Shown piece by piece: positions 37,983-46,323 of a stretch of DNA of 64,000 nt (position 1 is the stretch's first letter; the number at the start of each line of letters is the position of its first letter). The translations under genes and the position numbers were made by a program. The stretch covers positions 434,001 to 498,000 of the forward strand of contig CAWGMT010000007.1 in the NCBI GenBank assembly GCA_963823675.1, in the 5' to 3' direction. The notes under the pieces are model-generated. The model saw only the letters and a program-made list of their open reading frames with translations. It was not told the DNA's origin and searched no databases. The stretch is from CAWGMT01 sp963823675. GTDB lineage: Bacteria; Planctomycetota; Planctomycetia; Isosphaerales; Isosphaeraceae.

Positions 37983-39371
37983 TCACGCGGCGGCGGCGAG
38001 CACGCGGTGGGCACTCCAAGCCTTGACCCAGGTCAGTGCGATGTGGACGAGAAACACCAGGAGGCCGGTAAACATCAGGACCCCGGCAACCAGGCGCACC
38101 GCCCAGAATGGGATCGAGATGTCGATCGAGACATCCCACGGCATGAGCGAAGCCCAGGATAAACCCTGGAAAACCCCGAGTACGATCAAGTCGAACGACA
38201 TCAGCACGATGCCGACAGTGGACAGCCAGTAGTGCCATTCCAGCAGCCTCTGACTGTACCAGGCCGTCTTGAGCAGCCGCGGGATCAGGTACGTCATGAC
38301 CCCGAGCAGCCACATCGCAAAGACGCCGAACATCACCATGTGAGCGTGTCCCACAACCCAGTCGGTGAAGTGGATGAGCGCCTGGAAGGTCAGCGTCGCC
38401 TGGAATGCACACTGAAGGCACGTCAGGAAGTAGAGCACCATCCCGGTGTACATCCACCGGATGGGCAAATTGGTGACCAGTGCCTGGGTCGAACCCCGGA
38501 TCGTGCCGAAGAAATTGATGATCACCGTCGTCACGACCATCTCCACCGCAATCGTCGAGATGACCGCGCCGTACTGGAGGAACATCGGGATCGGGGTATA
38601 GAGAAAGTGGTGAATCCCGGTGAGCGGATAGAAGAACGCCAGGCCCCAGAACCCGACCAGCGAGAGCCCGTGGCTCCAGATCGGCTTTTTGAGCAGGATG
38701 GGCACGAAATAATACATCATTCCCCAGCCCATCGGCGTCACGAACAGACCAACCAGGTCGTGGATGAACAAACCGCCGACCGCACCCGCGCTGGTGCCCG
38801 AGACAAAATACTCGGGGATGAAATTCCCCATCGCGTAGGTGAGGAACGTCCAGACGATCGCGGCCAGGAAATACCAGTTCGTCACATAGAGCGGCCCGCT
38901 CGTCCCGGCGATCGGGGGCACGAAGTTAACAGCCACCAGGAATAGCCCGAAGAGCGCGACCGGATCGATCCAGACCGGCGTCTCACCCCATTCCAGGGCC
39001 TGGGCCTGGCCGAAGAGGATGCCGATCGCCGTCGCCGCGACCACGGCCTGCCACGCCGCGAAGATGGCGTAGGACAAGCGGCGATCGTAGACTGGCTTCA
39101 AGGTCAAGCGCGGAATGACCCAGTGCAGCATGCCCAGAAACCCGTTGGCCAGAAATCCGTAAGCGATGGCATTGGTGTGGATCATCCGCCAGCGGCCCGG
39201 CGAAAGAAGCTCGATCCCGCGCAAAGGATTCATCCGCGACAACTGGAGGCCGACCAGGAGACCGCCCAGCATCGAGGCGAACATGAAGAACAGGGCCGCC
39301 AGGAAATACCAGAGGACCAAGCGTTCGTCGACCAGGTCTTCGTGCCGAGGTTGTTCACGCTCCAGAATCAT
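37983..39371 (-). CDS. ccoN: cbb3-type cytochrome c oxidase catalytic subunit I (CcoN/FixN)
   Basis: 462 residues with about twelve membrane segments. Conserved histidines are visible: RMIHTNAIAYG (low-spin heme), FIHDLVGLFVTP (CuB), the paired His of GIHHFLYTP (CuB), and VGHAHMVMFGV (high-spin and low-spin heme). It reduces oxygen to water with high affinity and pumps protons. It is shorter at the N-terminus than many CcoN proteins but contains the full core. It is the third gene of the leftward operon starting at 41199. Confidence 0.95.
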   Translation of the reverse strand: MILEREQPRHEDLVDERLVLWYFLAALFFMFASMLGGLLVGLQLSRMNPLRGIELLSPGRWRMIHTNAIAYGFLANGFLGMLHWVIPRLTLKPVYDRRLSYAIFAAWQAVVAATAIGILFGQAQALEWGETPVWIDPVALFGLFLVAVNFVPPIAGTSGPLYVTNWYFLAAIVWTFLTYAMGNFIPEYFVSGTSAGAVGGLFIHDLVGLFVTPMGWGMMYYFVPILLKKPIWSHGLSLVGFWGLAFFYPLTGIHHFLYTPIPMFLQYGAVISTIAVEMVVTTVIINFFGTIRGSTQALVTNLPIRWMYTGMVLYFLTCLQCAFQATLTFQALIHFTDWVVGHAHMVMFGVFAMWLLGVMTYLIPRLLKTAWYSQRLLEWHYWLSTVGIVLMSFDLIVLGVFQGLSWASLMPWDVSIDISIPFWAVRLVAGVLMFTGLLVFLVHIALTWVKAWSAHRVLAAAA

Positions 39372-39452
39372 TTTCGCCTCGTTATCAAGACTTGCTGCGC
39401 AATTCCACCAGGTCCGTGCCTCAGGGTTCCGGGCATGTCCGATTGTTGTCTG

Positions 39453-40118
39453 TCAAGCGGCGGTCACGCCTCCAGCCCTGCGGTATGGTGTGTACTCGCC
39501 AAGAGGATAAAGCACCGCGATCGTCCAGCCGAAGACCAGGTGCGTCGCCGCCGCGACCCACCACGGCAGGTAATTGGAGTTGGTGATCCAGTTGCCGGGA
39601 TCGCCGCCGACCAACATCGGCTGCAACCAGGACAGGATGCCGTAGAAATTGATTCCCCAGATCGCCAGCGAGATGATGCTTGCCACCAGCAGGCGCACCA
39701 GCAATCCCCTGCGTCTGGCAAACCGAGCGATCGTCATTGTGACCGGAATGCCCAGCAACATCCCGGTCCCCACGTAGAGGCAACAACCAATCGCCATGAT
39801 CACGCCGTCGCCGACGGCGTAAACGGGCTGACCCGTGGTCGTCAGCTCGAGGGCCTTTTCTCCCAGGGGAAACGTCAGATAGATCCGGATCAATTCGAGC
39901 GGTGTCTTGCCGGCGATCGGTGCGCAGACGACGTTGGCCAGAAGACTCGTCATCGCGCCGAAGATCCCGAGCATGAACCCGGCGGTCGCGTAATAGGCCG
40001 TGTAATAGCCCGACGCTTGCCAGCCGCGCTCGGCCTCTTCCTTGATGACCTCGCCTTCAAGCTGTTGAACTTGAGCCCGCAGTCGTTCGAGTTCCTGAAG
40101 TTTGTCTGGGGCGTCCAT
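39453..40118 (-). CDS. Polytopic membrane protein of the cbb3 operon
   Basis: 221 residues. The N-terminal 35 residues are a short coiled coil (LQELERLRAQVQQLEGEVI), followed by about five membrane segments; the last contains ATHLVFGWTIAVLYPLGEY. No heme or metal motif is obvious. It sits 7 bp after the diheme cytochrome gene and 81 bp before ccoN, so it is expressed with the oxidase. An extra oxidase subunit or electron-entry membrane protein is plausible. I do not recognise the family. Confidence 0.75.
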   Translation of the reverse strand: MDAPDKLQELERLRAQVQQLEGEVIKEEAERGWQASGYYTAYYATAGFMLGIFGAMTSLLANVVCAPIAGKTPLELIRIYLTFPLGEKALELTTTGQPVYAVGDGVIMAIGCCLYVGTGMLLGIPVTMTIARFARRRGLLVRLLVASIISLAIWGINFYGILSWLQPMLVGGDPGNWITNSNYLPWWVAAATHLVFGWTIAVLYPLGEYTPYRRAGGVTAA

Positions 40119-40125
40119 GTAATTA

Positions 40126-41199
40126 TCAGCCCGTTTGTTTGGTTTTTGCTAAGGCGGTCTTCGGGCTGGCCGCCGGCTTGACACCGGGAAGCGGTTTGAG
40201 GATGCCATCCTGGAGCAACCCGGAGTCCGGGATGATTCCCCGGCGTCGCTCGTCGACGACGCTGAGCACGTACGCGACCAGCTTCCACGTTGTTGCGGGC
40301 TCTTTTTCCAGGTTGGCGTGAAACGAAGGCATCGGGGTCCCGTTGATTCCCGCGTCAATGTGCCGGTAGATATCGAGCGGCTCGGTGCCGCCCCGCAACA
40401 TGCCCGAAGTCAGGTCGGCCGCCTTGGTGGGGTTGCCCCACGCGTCAACCCCGACGTTCGTCGCCAACTGACCGCGTCCGTCGTCCCCATGGCACTGGAC
40501 GCAGGCGAGCGTGAGAAAGGCTTTCTTGCCTTGTTCCACCACCTCGGTCGTGAATTGCGGCATCGGCGTCACGGGATAGACGATATGAGCACGCGCTTGT
40601 TCCCAGCGATCGAGCACCGTCGCAACCAGCTCGCCGATTCGCGGCCGCTCGATCGAGCCGGTGAACTCGGCCTCCTCGGCCAACTGAGCTTCCAGCTCGC
40701 CACGGTGGGTGAGAACCAGGACATAGTTGACGACCGCCTCGAGATCCACCGGGGGAAGCAGGCTGAACGAGGGCATCGAAGTGCCCCGGATCCCGCGCTT
40801 CACAGTCCGCAGCAGGTCTTCACGTAGCGGTTTCGATCCATAGGTCGTCGAGGTAAACTTGAACGTGCCCGGACGATAATCACGGGGTTTCGGAATCAGA
40901 TAGGCCGCCGCGACGCCATTGCCATCGCCTGTGACGCCATGACACTGGACGCAGTATCGTGAAAAAACGGCCTCGCCATGCCGCAGATGCGCGGCCTTGA
41001 TCACGGAATTGCCCAGTAGCTTCGGCGTCCGAGGCGTGCCACAACGGTCCTTGAGAATGGTGAGAACCTGCTTTTGCAGCTCGGGCGTGAGCTTCTGGAC
41101 TTGTTGACTCGACACGTAGGCTGTTTCGGGTTGACGCGCACAACCAACGATCAGAGTCGCAAGAACCACCGAACTGGACGCGAACCGGCGCTTGACCAT
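40126..41199 (-). CDS. Diheme c-type cytochrome lipoprotein (CcoP-like function)
   Basis: 357 residues from ATG 41199. Lipobox LIVGC (Cys20) gives a membrane-anchored periplasmic protein. Two cytochrome c domains have CVQCH at about 83-87 (YCVQCHGVTGDGNG) and 233-237 (ACVQCHGDDGRG), each with a downstream Met in a S/T-MPSF motif. It is the first gene of the cbb3 operon. With no normal CcoP in the operon, it probably provides the diheme electron-entry subunit, separated from its membrane span (compare 36643-36843). Confidence 0.9.
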   Translation of the reverse strand: MVKRRFASSSVVLATLIVGCARQPETAYVSSQQVQKLTPELQKQVLTILKDRCGTPRTPKLLGNSVIKAAHLRHGEAVFSRYCVQCHGVTGDGNGVAAAYLIPKPRDYRPGTFKFTSTTYGSKPLREDLLRTVKRGIRGTSMPSFSLLPPVDLEAVVNYVLVLTHRGELEAQLAEEAEFTGSIERPRIGELVATVLDRWEQARAHIVYPVTPMPQFTTEVVEQGKKAFLTLACVQCHGDDGRGQLATNVGVDAWGNPTKAADLTSGMLRGGTEPLDIYRHIDAGINGTPMPSFHANLEKEPATTWKLVAYVLSVVDERRRGIIPDSGLLQDGILKPLPGVKPAASPKTALAKTKQTG

Positions 41200-41333
41200 A
41201 GTATCCCAGTGGTGATCAACTGGAGGGAAAATGGACCATGCGTGCACAGAACGGCCGATGCAGACGATGAGGGGCGAAATTAGCGGATGCACTTCCACAT
41301 TTCAAGGGTCATGAGATTTCGATCTGGACGAAC

Positions 41334-41810
41334 ATGGCAATCGAAACAAAGAATTCTGAAATTTCGGAAATCGCGACATTGACGACGGAAACGGCCGACG
41401 CTCCAGCGAAGGGCCGGCGGCGGCTATCGGCGAGCGTCGTGAATTTCTGGGTGGATGCGTGCGTGTTGACGCTTTTTCTGGTACTGGGGTGGCTGTCGGC
41501 GACGCTTCAAGTGGTGTTTCCGGCACCGACGGCCGCGGCTGGGTGGACCTTATGGGGATTGACCTACGACCAGTGGCGCGACACCCAGTTTGGCACGCTC
41601 TGCCTGTTCGCCGGTGCGATTCTTTTACACGTCATGCTGCACTGGAAATGGGTTTGCTCGGTAATCGCGGCCCAGATCCTGCGGACGAAAACGCGCCCGG
41701 ATGACGGCATGCAGACCATCTACGGCGTGGCCACCTTGATTGTGCTGTTGCATGTTATTGCCGCGGGCGTTGTTGTGGCGATGTTGTGTGTGCATCGTCC
41801 CATTGAGTGA
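41334..41810 (+). CDS. DUF4405-type membrane protein
   Basis: 158 residues from ATG 41334, divergent from the cbb3 operon. Three to four membrane segments: FWVDACVLTLFLVLGWLSA, FGTLCLFAGAILLHVMLHWKW and IVLLHVIAAGVVVAMLCVH. The paired His in LLHVMLHWKW and the later LLHV are typical of DUF4405, a cytochrome b-like fold that may bind heme. A link to respiration is suggested by position only. Confidence 0.8.
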   Translation: MAIETKNSEISEIATLTTETADAPAKGRRRLSASVVNFWVDACVLTLFLVLGWLSATLQVVFPAPTAAAGWTLWGLTYDQWRDTQFGTLCLFAGAILLHVMLHWKWVCSVIAAQILRTKTRPDDGMQTIYGVATLIVLLHVIAAGVVVAMLCVHRPIE

Positions 41811-41870
41811 ATGCCGGAGTCTTCGAAGGGCCCCAGTCCCACCTCGCGTTGAAGTTGGGGAGAGAAAGCC

Positions 41871-41966
41871 ATGAGCCAGCTCTATGTCAGCCTGGTCACC
41901 GACCAGCCGCTTCCGCTAAGCCGTATCCCTTCGCCGCGACTGGCGGATCCCGAGCAGGTGTCATGA
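41871..41966 (+). CDS. Putative 31-residue ORF coupled to a retropepsin-like fragment
   Basis: MSQLYVSLVTDQPLPLSRI... ends at TGA 41964-41966, overlapping the next ATG (ATGA). GGGAGAGA lies 7 bp before its ATG. It has no membrane segment or known motif. It is supported only by the ribosome site and the coupling overlap, so it could be a leader peptide for the next frame. Confidence 0.4.
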   Translation: MSQLYVSLVTDQPLPLSRIPSPRLADPEQVS

Positions 41967-42148
41967 TCCGCTACAATTACAATCACCAGATCGTCCCTCC
42001 GGCCCCTTTTGTTCATGTGACAGTACGCTGCGTTGAGACGGGCCAACAGATCGGACAAGCTCCGGCGCAAGTGGACATCGCCGCCGATAGGACCGTTCTT
42101 CCTGGCGGTTGGCGCGGACATCCGGGCGCGGGTGAGAGCATCGGGTGA
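41963..42148 (+). pseudogene. Truncated retropepsin-like aspartyl protease
   Basis: 61 residues. The start (MIRYNYNHQIVPPAPFVHVT) and the segment PAQVDIAADRTVLP match the beginning of small bacterial retropepsin-like proteins, in which D-x-G-A-D-x-T is the catalytic motif; here it reads DIAADRT. Immediately after TVLP the sequence becomes unrelated and stops, so the protease body is missing. Probably a broken gene; the family assignment is moderate. Confidence 0.55.
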
Positions 42149-42251
42149 ACCATGAATCACCGTTTACGGCTTACTCGGCGATTGTGAACGGTTTCTACGT
42201 TTTGCCGTCCTTGTCGAGATAAGCCTTCCGCTGGCAGAACGTGCCAATCGC

Positions 42252-42898
42252 CTATCCCCTCGAGCCGAAGTCCGGCGTCTTACCCCGCTCAATCGCGCCG
42301 GCCCATCGAGAGAGCTTGTCGGCACCATACTGCCAGAACGACGAGCACCGCTCTAAGTAGTCAAGGACGACATCCCGCTCGCCCCGGGCGAGTAATTCCC
42401 GGGCAAGCACCATGCTCGGTCCGAAACTGCATAGAGACGGGGACCCTTCGGTTTCCGCGGAGGCTAGCAGATGTGCCTTGGCCCGCTTCACATCGCCGTC
42501 GACGAGGGCGAGTCGCCCGAGGACCTGGTTGCCGTAAAAGGTGGCCTCTTCCCTTTGAAACGTGTCGGCCCGGGCAGGATATGAGCCTGGCGAGCCATCC
42601 GAGCCGCATCGGACACGAACTTTCTCTGGGAGTAGTGACCCAGCAGCAAGATGCGGAGCCCAATGTCGGCCGGGTCGCTCCGCGATGCGGCTTCATAATC
42701 CTTGATTGCCTCCGCTGAGATCTTATTGCCGAGCAATTCCAGGGCCATTGTGGCGTGCGCCTTGACCCGATCGACTGAGTTGCGCATGGCAGCGCAAAGC
42801 ACATCAACGGCTTCCGACATGCTAGAAGAATAAAGTTGGGCATTGTGCACGGTAATGATCCCAACGAACTCGTTTTCATGATTCAGGTCTAACTTCAT
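42252..42898 (-). CDS. Helical-repeat (TPR-like) protein of unknown function; one frame break
   Basis: From ATG 42898; the frame stays open upstream and the true start may be earlier. Helical-repeat sequence: SEAVDVLCAAMRNSVDRVKA, then AIKDYEAASRSDPADIGLR. The frame breaks near 42560, after which the other frame continues as REEATFYGNQVLGRLALVDG and ends SRWAGAIERGKTPDFGSRG. About 215 residues if repaired. Repeats of this kind mediate protein contacts. No partner can be named. Confidence 0.55.
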
Positions 42899-43035
42899 GC
42901 GAGCAATGTCCCATCGGCGCTCTTCGACGGTGTTGGACTGCGGCCCGGTTGCGGCCGGCTGGTTGCCAATGGCGGTACCGCTATTGTTGCGCAGCTCCTT
43001 AGCCCGGACACGCCAAGTCCGATGTCCTTAGATCG

Positions 43036-43064
43036 TTGTGGCCGCCCGGTCAGGCTCGTATAAT
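43036..43064 (+). promoter_or_regulatory. Putative sigma70 promoter of the patatin operon
   Basis: TTGTGG (43036-43041), a 17-bp spacer, then a perfect TATAAT (43059-43064), 82 bp before the start codon at 43147. The rest of 42899-43146 shows no gene. Confidence 0.55.
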
Positions 43065-43146
43065 CCGGTCTCATTGATTACGCATCTCCCCATTCCGTAG
43101 ACCGGGCCAAGACTACGACCCGATTGGTGAAGTTGAAGGTCCCGAA

Positions 43147-46100
43147 ATGGAAGTGGTCCGTCCGCTGATCGACGTGATCATTTGGGTGGCGCCTGCCTTC
43201 CTTGTGGCGGCCGCTGTCGTCATCGACCTTTGGGCCAGCATCAAAACCCGTCGCCAACCGTCAACCCGTTACAAACCGGCGATCCATGCGGCCTACGCCT
43301 GGCTTGCGGCCGCTGTGGTGATTGTGCTGGCGGTGGTTTTCCGCCGTTCCTACTGGCCACAATTCGCGCTTCTGATCGCTCTGCTCGCCGTGGTGCTGTG
43401 GTTCAACCGGAAATTTCTCTGGGGGATGAGCCGCTACCTGCTGGAAAATGTCACCCAGACTTTCCTGCTCGCAGTTTTTTACCTTATGACGTGGGGCTGG
43501 CTCTTGAGCTGGTTCGGCATTCCGGACCTGATCTGGCACGAGAGCTTGAGCCTGCGGTTTGCGTCGGCTGTCGCGTCGACGATGGTCCTGGCACTCTTTG
43601 GAGTATGCGCCTTCTACGTGGGGGGCTCAGCGCGCCAGACCGACATCGATCTGCGCCAGCTCAACATCGATCTGCGCCAGATTAAAATCGAAAAGATAAA
43701 AGAGCATTACGACGAGAACCGCGCTCACCGCGAGCTGGCCGACTGGTTGGCTCCCCGCGACGAGGACGGCGTGGTTGAACCTTTGCACCAATTCCTCTGG
43801 GTTGTCCAGCTCCCCTTTCTATTGCTGCTTTTGCTACCGGCGCTCTTTCCGCGCGTTTTCCCCTATGTTCCTCGGTTGGAATGGCCCTCGGAGCTCCGGT
43901 CGCATCTGGCGAACCTGTTTATCTGGAGCTATGGCGTCGCCGCTGGCGTGATTTTCGTCAAGCTTGCGCTCTACATCGGCAATCGATTCGCACCGTATTC
44001 GGACCCGTTTGCAATCGCCCTTGGTGAGGCGGGGCAGCGGGCTCTCGACGCCGTGGCAAGCATCTCCGGCTGGTTGAAGCGGTTGTTCTCGAAGATTTGG
44101 GAAATGTTGGCCGCCTTGTGGAACAAGCTCGAAGACCCGGCGGAGCTTGAGAGCTGGGTTTTCAATTTGATCAAGAAGGCCGGGAGCAATGTCTGTGCCA
44201 GTTTTATCAAGGTGTGGAACCGGCTTCAGGGAAATGATGTGCCGACCCAGGTCCCGGCGCGGCGCCAGCCGATGGCGGGCCCCGTCAAGGGCCCAGAAGA
44301 CGAGATGCGGGGGGGCCTGTTTTCCTTCGTCCTCCTCGTGGCGTCGTTCTTTGTCGCGCTGAACTTGATCGATGCTTTCTCGCTCTGGGCAGTGCCGCCG
44401 GGCGTTGCGCTCTTCGCCCTGCTCGCTTTGCTGGTGATGCTCGACGCCCTGTCGCGGATCCTGCTGCCGGCGGACCGCTGGTACTGGCGGTTCCCCGTGC
44501 TGATGCTACTGCTCCTCTGGATCGCCTGGGCGAATCACGACATTGACAAGTTGCAGTTCGAGAACATGTCGTACGACCCCACGGCGAAGGTCGTCGTCCG
44601 AGACCGGGTAGCGGCGGCTTATTTCGCGAGCTCCGGCGCCGCGGAGGAGAAGGCTGACGGGCTCGTCGATGACGCCCTAGCGCGTAGCGCCTGGCTCGCC
44701 CACGTCAAAGGCGCACTCGGCGACGTCAAGCCGAAGCTTGTGGTCGTGAGTTGTTCGGGGGGCGGGGCGCGGTCGCTAGCGTGGACGTCACTCGTGCTCG
44801 ATCGTCTCGGCAAAGAGATCAAGGGTTTCGATTTGAGTGTGCGGCTGATCTCGTGTGCCTCGGCCGGCTCGGCGGGGGCGGCGTATTACGTCAAGTCGCG
44901 GTACGATCAGCTCGCGAACACGCACACTCCCCCGCAGTACCGCCTCAAGCCGCATAACTGGTCGGCCCAGGTTCCCCGGGATTGCGAGTCCGCAGTCGTC
45001 CGCTCAATTGCCCTCCGGGAGGTCTGGCGGATGTTTAACCCGCAGCCGGTCGGTGGTGCCCCGCCCGAAGACCGGGGCCGGATGCTCGAGAAGAGCTGGG
45101 TCGATCTGCGACAGGTGCCGTTGCAAGAATTGCGCTCGGCCGAGCGGACGGGACTGCTGCCGTCACTGGTCATGGCGCCCTTGAGTGTGGAAGACGGGCG
45201 CCGGCTGTTGCTCAGCAACCTCGACCTTCGCGGTTTGGTCAAAAGCTCCGGCCCCGAGCTGCTCGTCAGCGGCGCGGTGCTCAAGCAGCTCGAACGGCCC
45301 GAGTATCGCGGGAGCAGGCAAGAGATTCTGGCCTTGGTTGATGCGATCGAGAGCGGGCACCAGCTTTACACCGCGCCCGGCGGCGCCGGTGGAGAACCCA
45401 GTTGGCGCGGGTTCGACGCCGATGTGCCCGATGTGGCCCGCACGAACTACTCGCTCTCGGCGGTGGAGTTTGCGCGGGTCTTCGACCGGGCCGGCGGCTT
45501 ACGACTGGCGACGGCCGCACGAATGTCGGCGGCCTTGCCGATGTTCACCCCGGCGGTCTATCTGCCGAGCGATCCGCCGCTGCGGATCATCGACTCGGGT
45601 TATTTCGACAATTACGGGATCGACGTCGCGGCGGCCTGGCTGTTTCTGAACCGCGACTGGATCAAGCAAGAGACGTCGGGCGTGATCCTCGTGCAGGTCC
45701 GCGCGATGGGGCGGCGCGAGGCGCGCACGAGCATGGTCACCTCCCAGCGCGGGCTGGCGACGCGGCTGCTCGGGGGCTATCAGGTGATCGAAAGCGTCGC
45801 GGAAGGGGCAGTCAACGCTCTCTCCGCCGGCGCCATTTTTCGCAATGATCGCGAGGTTGCCTGGCTCTCGGAGCTATTCAACCGGCGCAGCGGTGGCCGT
45901 CGCCCGTCTGACTTCTTCACCACGGTCGTTTTCGAGAATACCGCAATCGTCCGCACTCGGGATCCCAACCCGGCCAGCTCGGCGGGCCGGCAGATGGACC
46001 CGGGCGGAACCTATGGCGCTCTCACGTGGCGGCTGACCGAGGCTGACTACCGGTCGATTCAAGACGCATTCCAGCCTCCTCCACGTGTCGCCAAGGGCGA

Positions 46101-46323
46101 AGTGATGGGCCTGGAGCTCGTCGAAGACAGGCAACGGCGTTTAGACAACCCGAACCTCGCTCTCGACGACGGCGAGCGCGCCCACCTCACGTGGGAACTG
46201 GAGCAAGCCCAGAATCATGAGCGACTTGAGACGATGGTCTCTTGGTGGTCGGCATTCCACGAACCCGGCGACGCCGAACAGAAGCCGTTGCCGCGGGGGC
46301 GATCGAAGGCGAGGCGGCGGTGA
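43147..46323 (+). CDS. Membrane-anchored patatin-like phospholipase, first of a tandem pair
   Basis: 1,058 residues. The N-terminal half has several membrane segments (about residues 8-28, 42-62, 66-84, 105-125, 137-157, 215-235, 260-280) separated by a charged linker, then two more near 385-460. The C-terminal half (about 530-950) is a patatin-type acyl hydrolase: anion hole SCSGGGARSLAW, nucleophile region SCASAGSAG (Ser572) and catalytic Asp816 in IIDSGYFDNYGID. The elbow lacks the first Gly of GxSxG (Cys instead) but keeps Ser and Asp. It should cleave membrane lipid acyl chains from the cytoplasmic side. It is followed by a paralogue with a 4-bp overlap (GTGA). Trigger unknown. Confidence 0.82.
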   Translation: MEVVRPLIDVIIWVAPAFLVAAAVVIDLWASIKTRRQPSTRYKPAIHAAYAWLAAAVVIVLAVVFRRSYWPQFALLIALLAVVLWFNRKFLWGMSRYLLENVTQTFLLAVFYLMTWGWLLSWFGIPDLIWHESLSLRFASAVASTMVLALFGVCAFYVGGSARQTDIDLRQLNIDLRQIKIEKIKEHYDENRAHRELADWLAPRDEDGVVEPLHQFLWVVQLPFLLLLLLPALFPRVFPYVPRLEWPSELRSHLANLFIWSYGVAAGVIFVKLALYIGNRFAPYSDPFAIALGEAGQRALDAVASISGWLKRLFSKIWEMLAALWNKLEDPAELESWVFNLIKKAGSNVCASFIKVWNRLQGNDVPTQVPARRQPMAGPVKGPEDEMRGGLFSFVLLVASFFVALNLIDAFSLWAVPPGVALFALLALLVMLDALSRILLPADRWYWRFPVLMLLLLWIAWANHDIDKLQFENMSYDPTAKVVVRDRVAAAYFASSGAAEEKADGLVDDALARSAWLAHVKGALGDVKPKLVVVSCSGGGARSLAWTSLVLDRLGKEIKGFDLSVRLISCASAGSAGAAYYVKSRYDQLANTHTPPQYRLKPHNWSAQVPRDCESAVVRSIALREVWRMFNPQPVGGAPPEDRGRMLEKSWVDLRQVPLQELRSAERTGLLPSLVMAPLSVEDGRRLLLSNLDLRGLVKSSGPELLVSGAVLKQLERPEYRGSRQEILALVDAIESGHQLYTAPGGAGGEPSWRGFDADVPDVARTNYSLSAVEFARVFDRAGGLRLATAARMSAALPMFTPAVYLPSDPPLRIIDSGYFDNYGIDVAAAWLFLNRDWIKQETSGVILVQVRAMGRREARTSMVTSQRGLATRLLGGYQVIESVAEGAVNALSAGAIFRNDREVAWLSELFNRRSGGRRPSDFFTTVVFENTAIVRTRDPNPASSAGRQMDPGGTYGALTWRLTEADYRSIQDAFQPPPRVAKGEVMGLELVEDRQRRLDNPNLALDDGERAHLTWELEQAQNHERLETMVSWWSAFHEPGDAEQKPLPRGRSKARRR

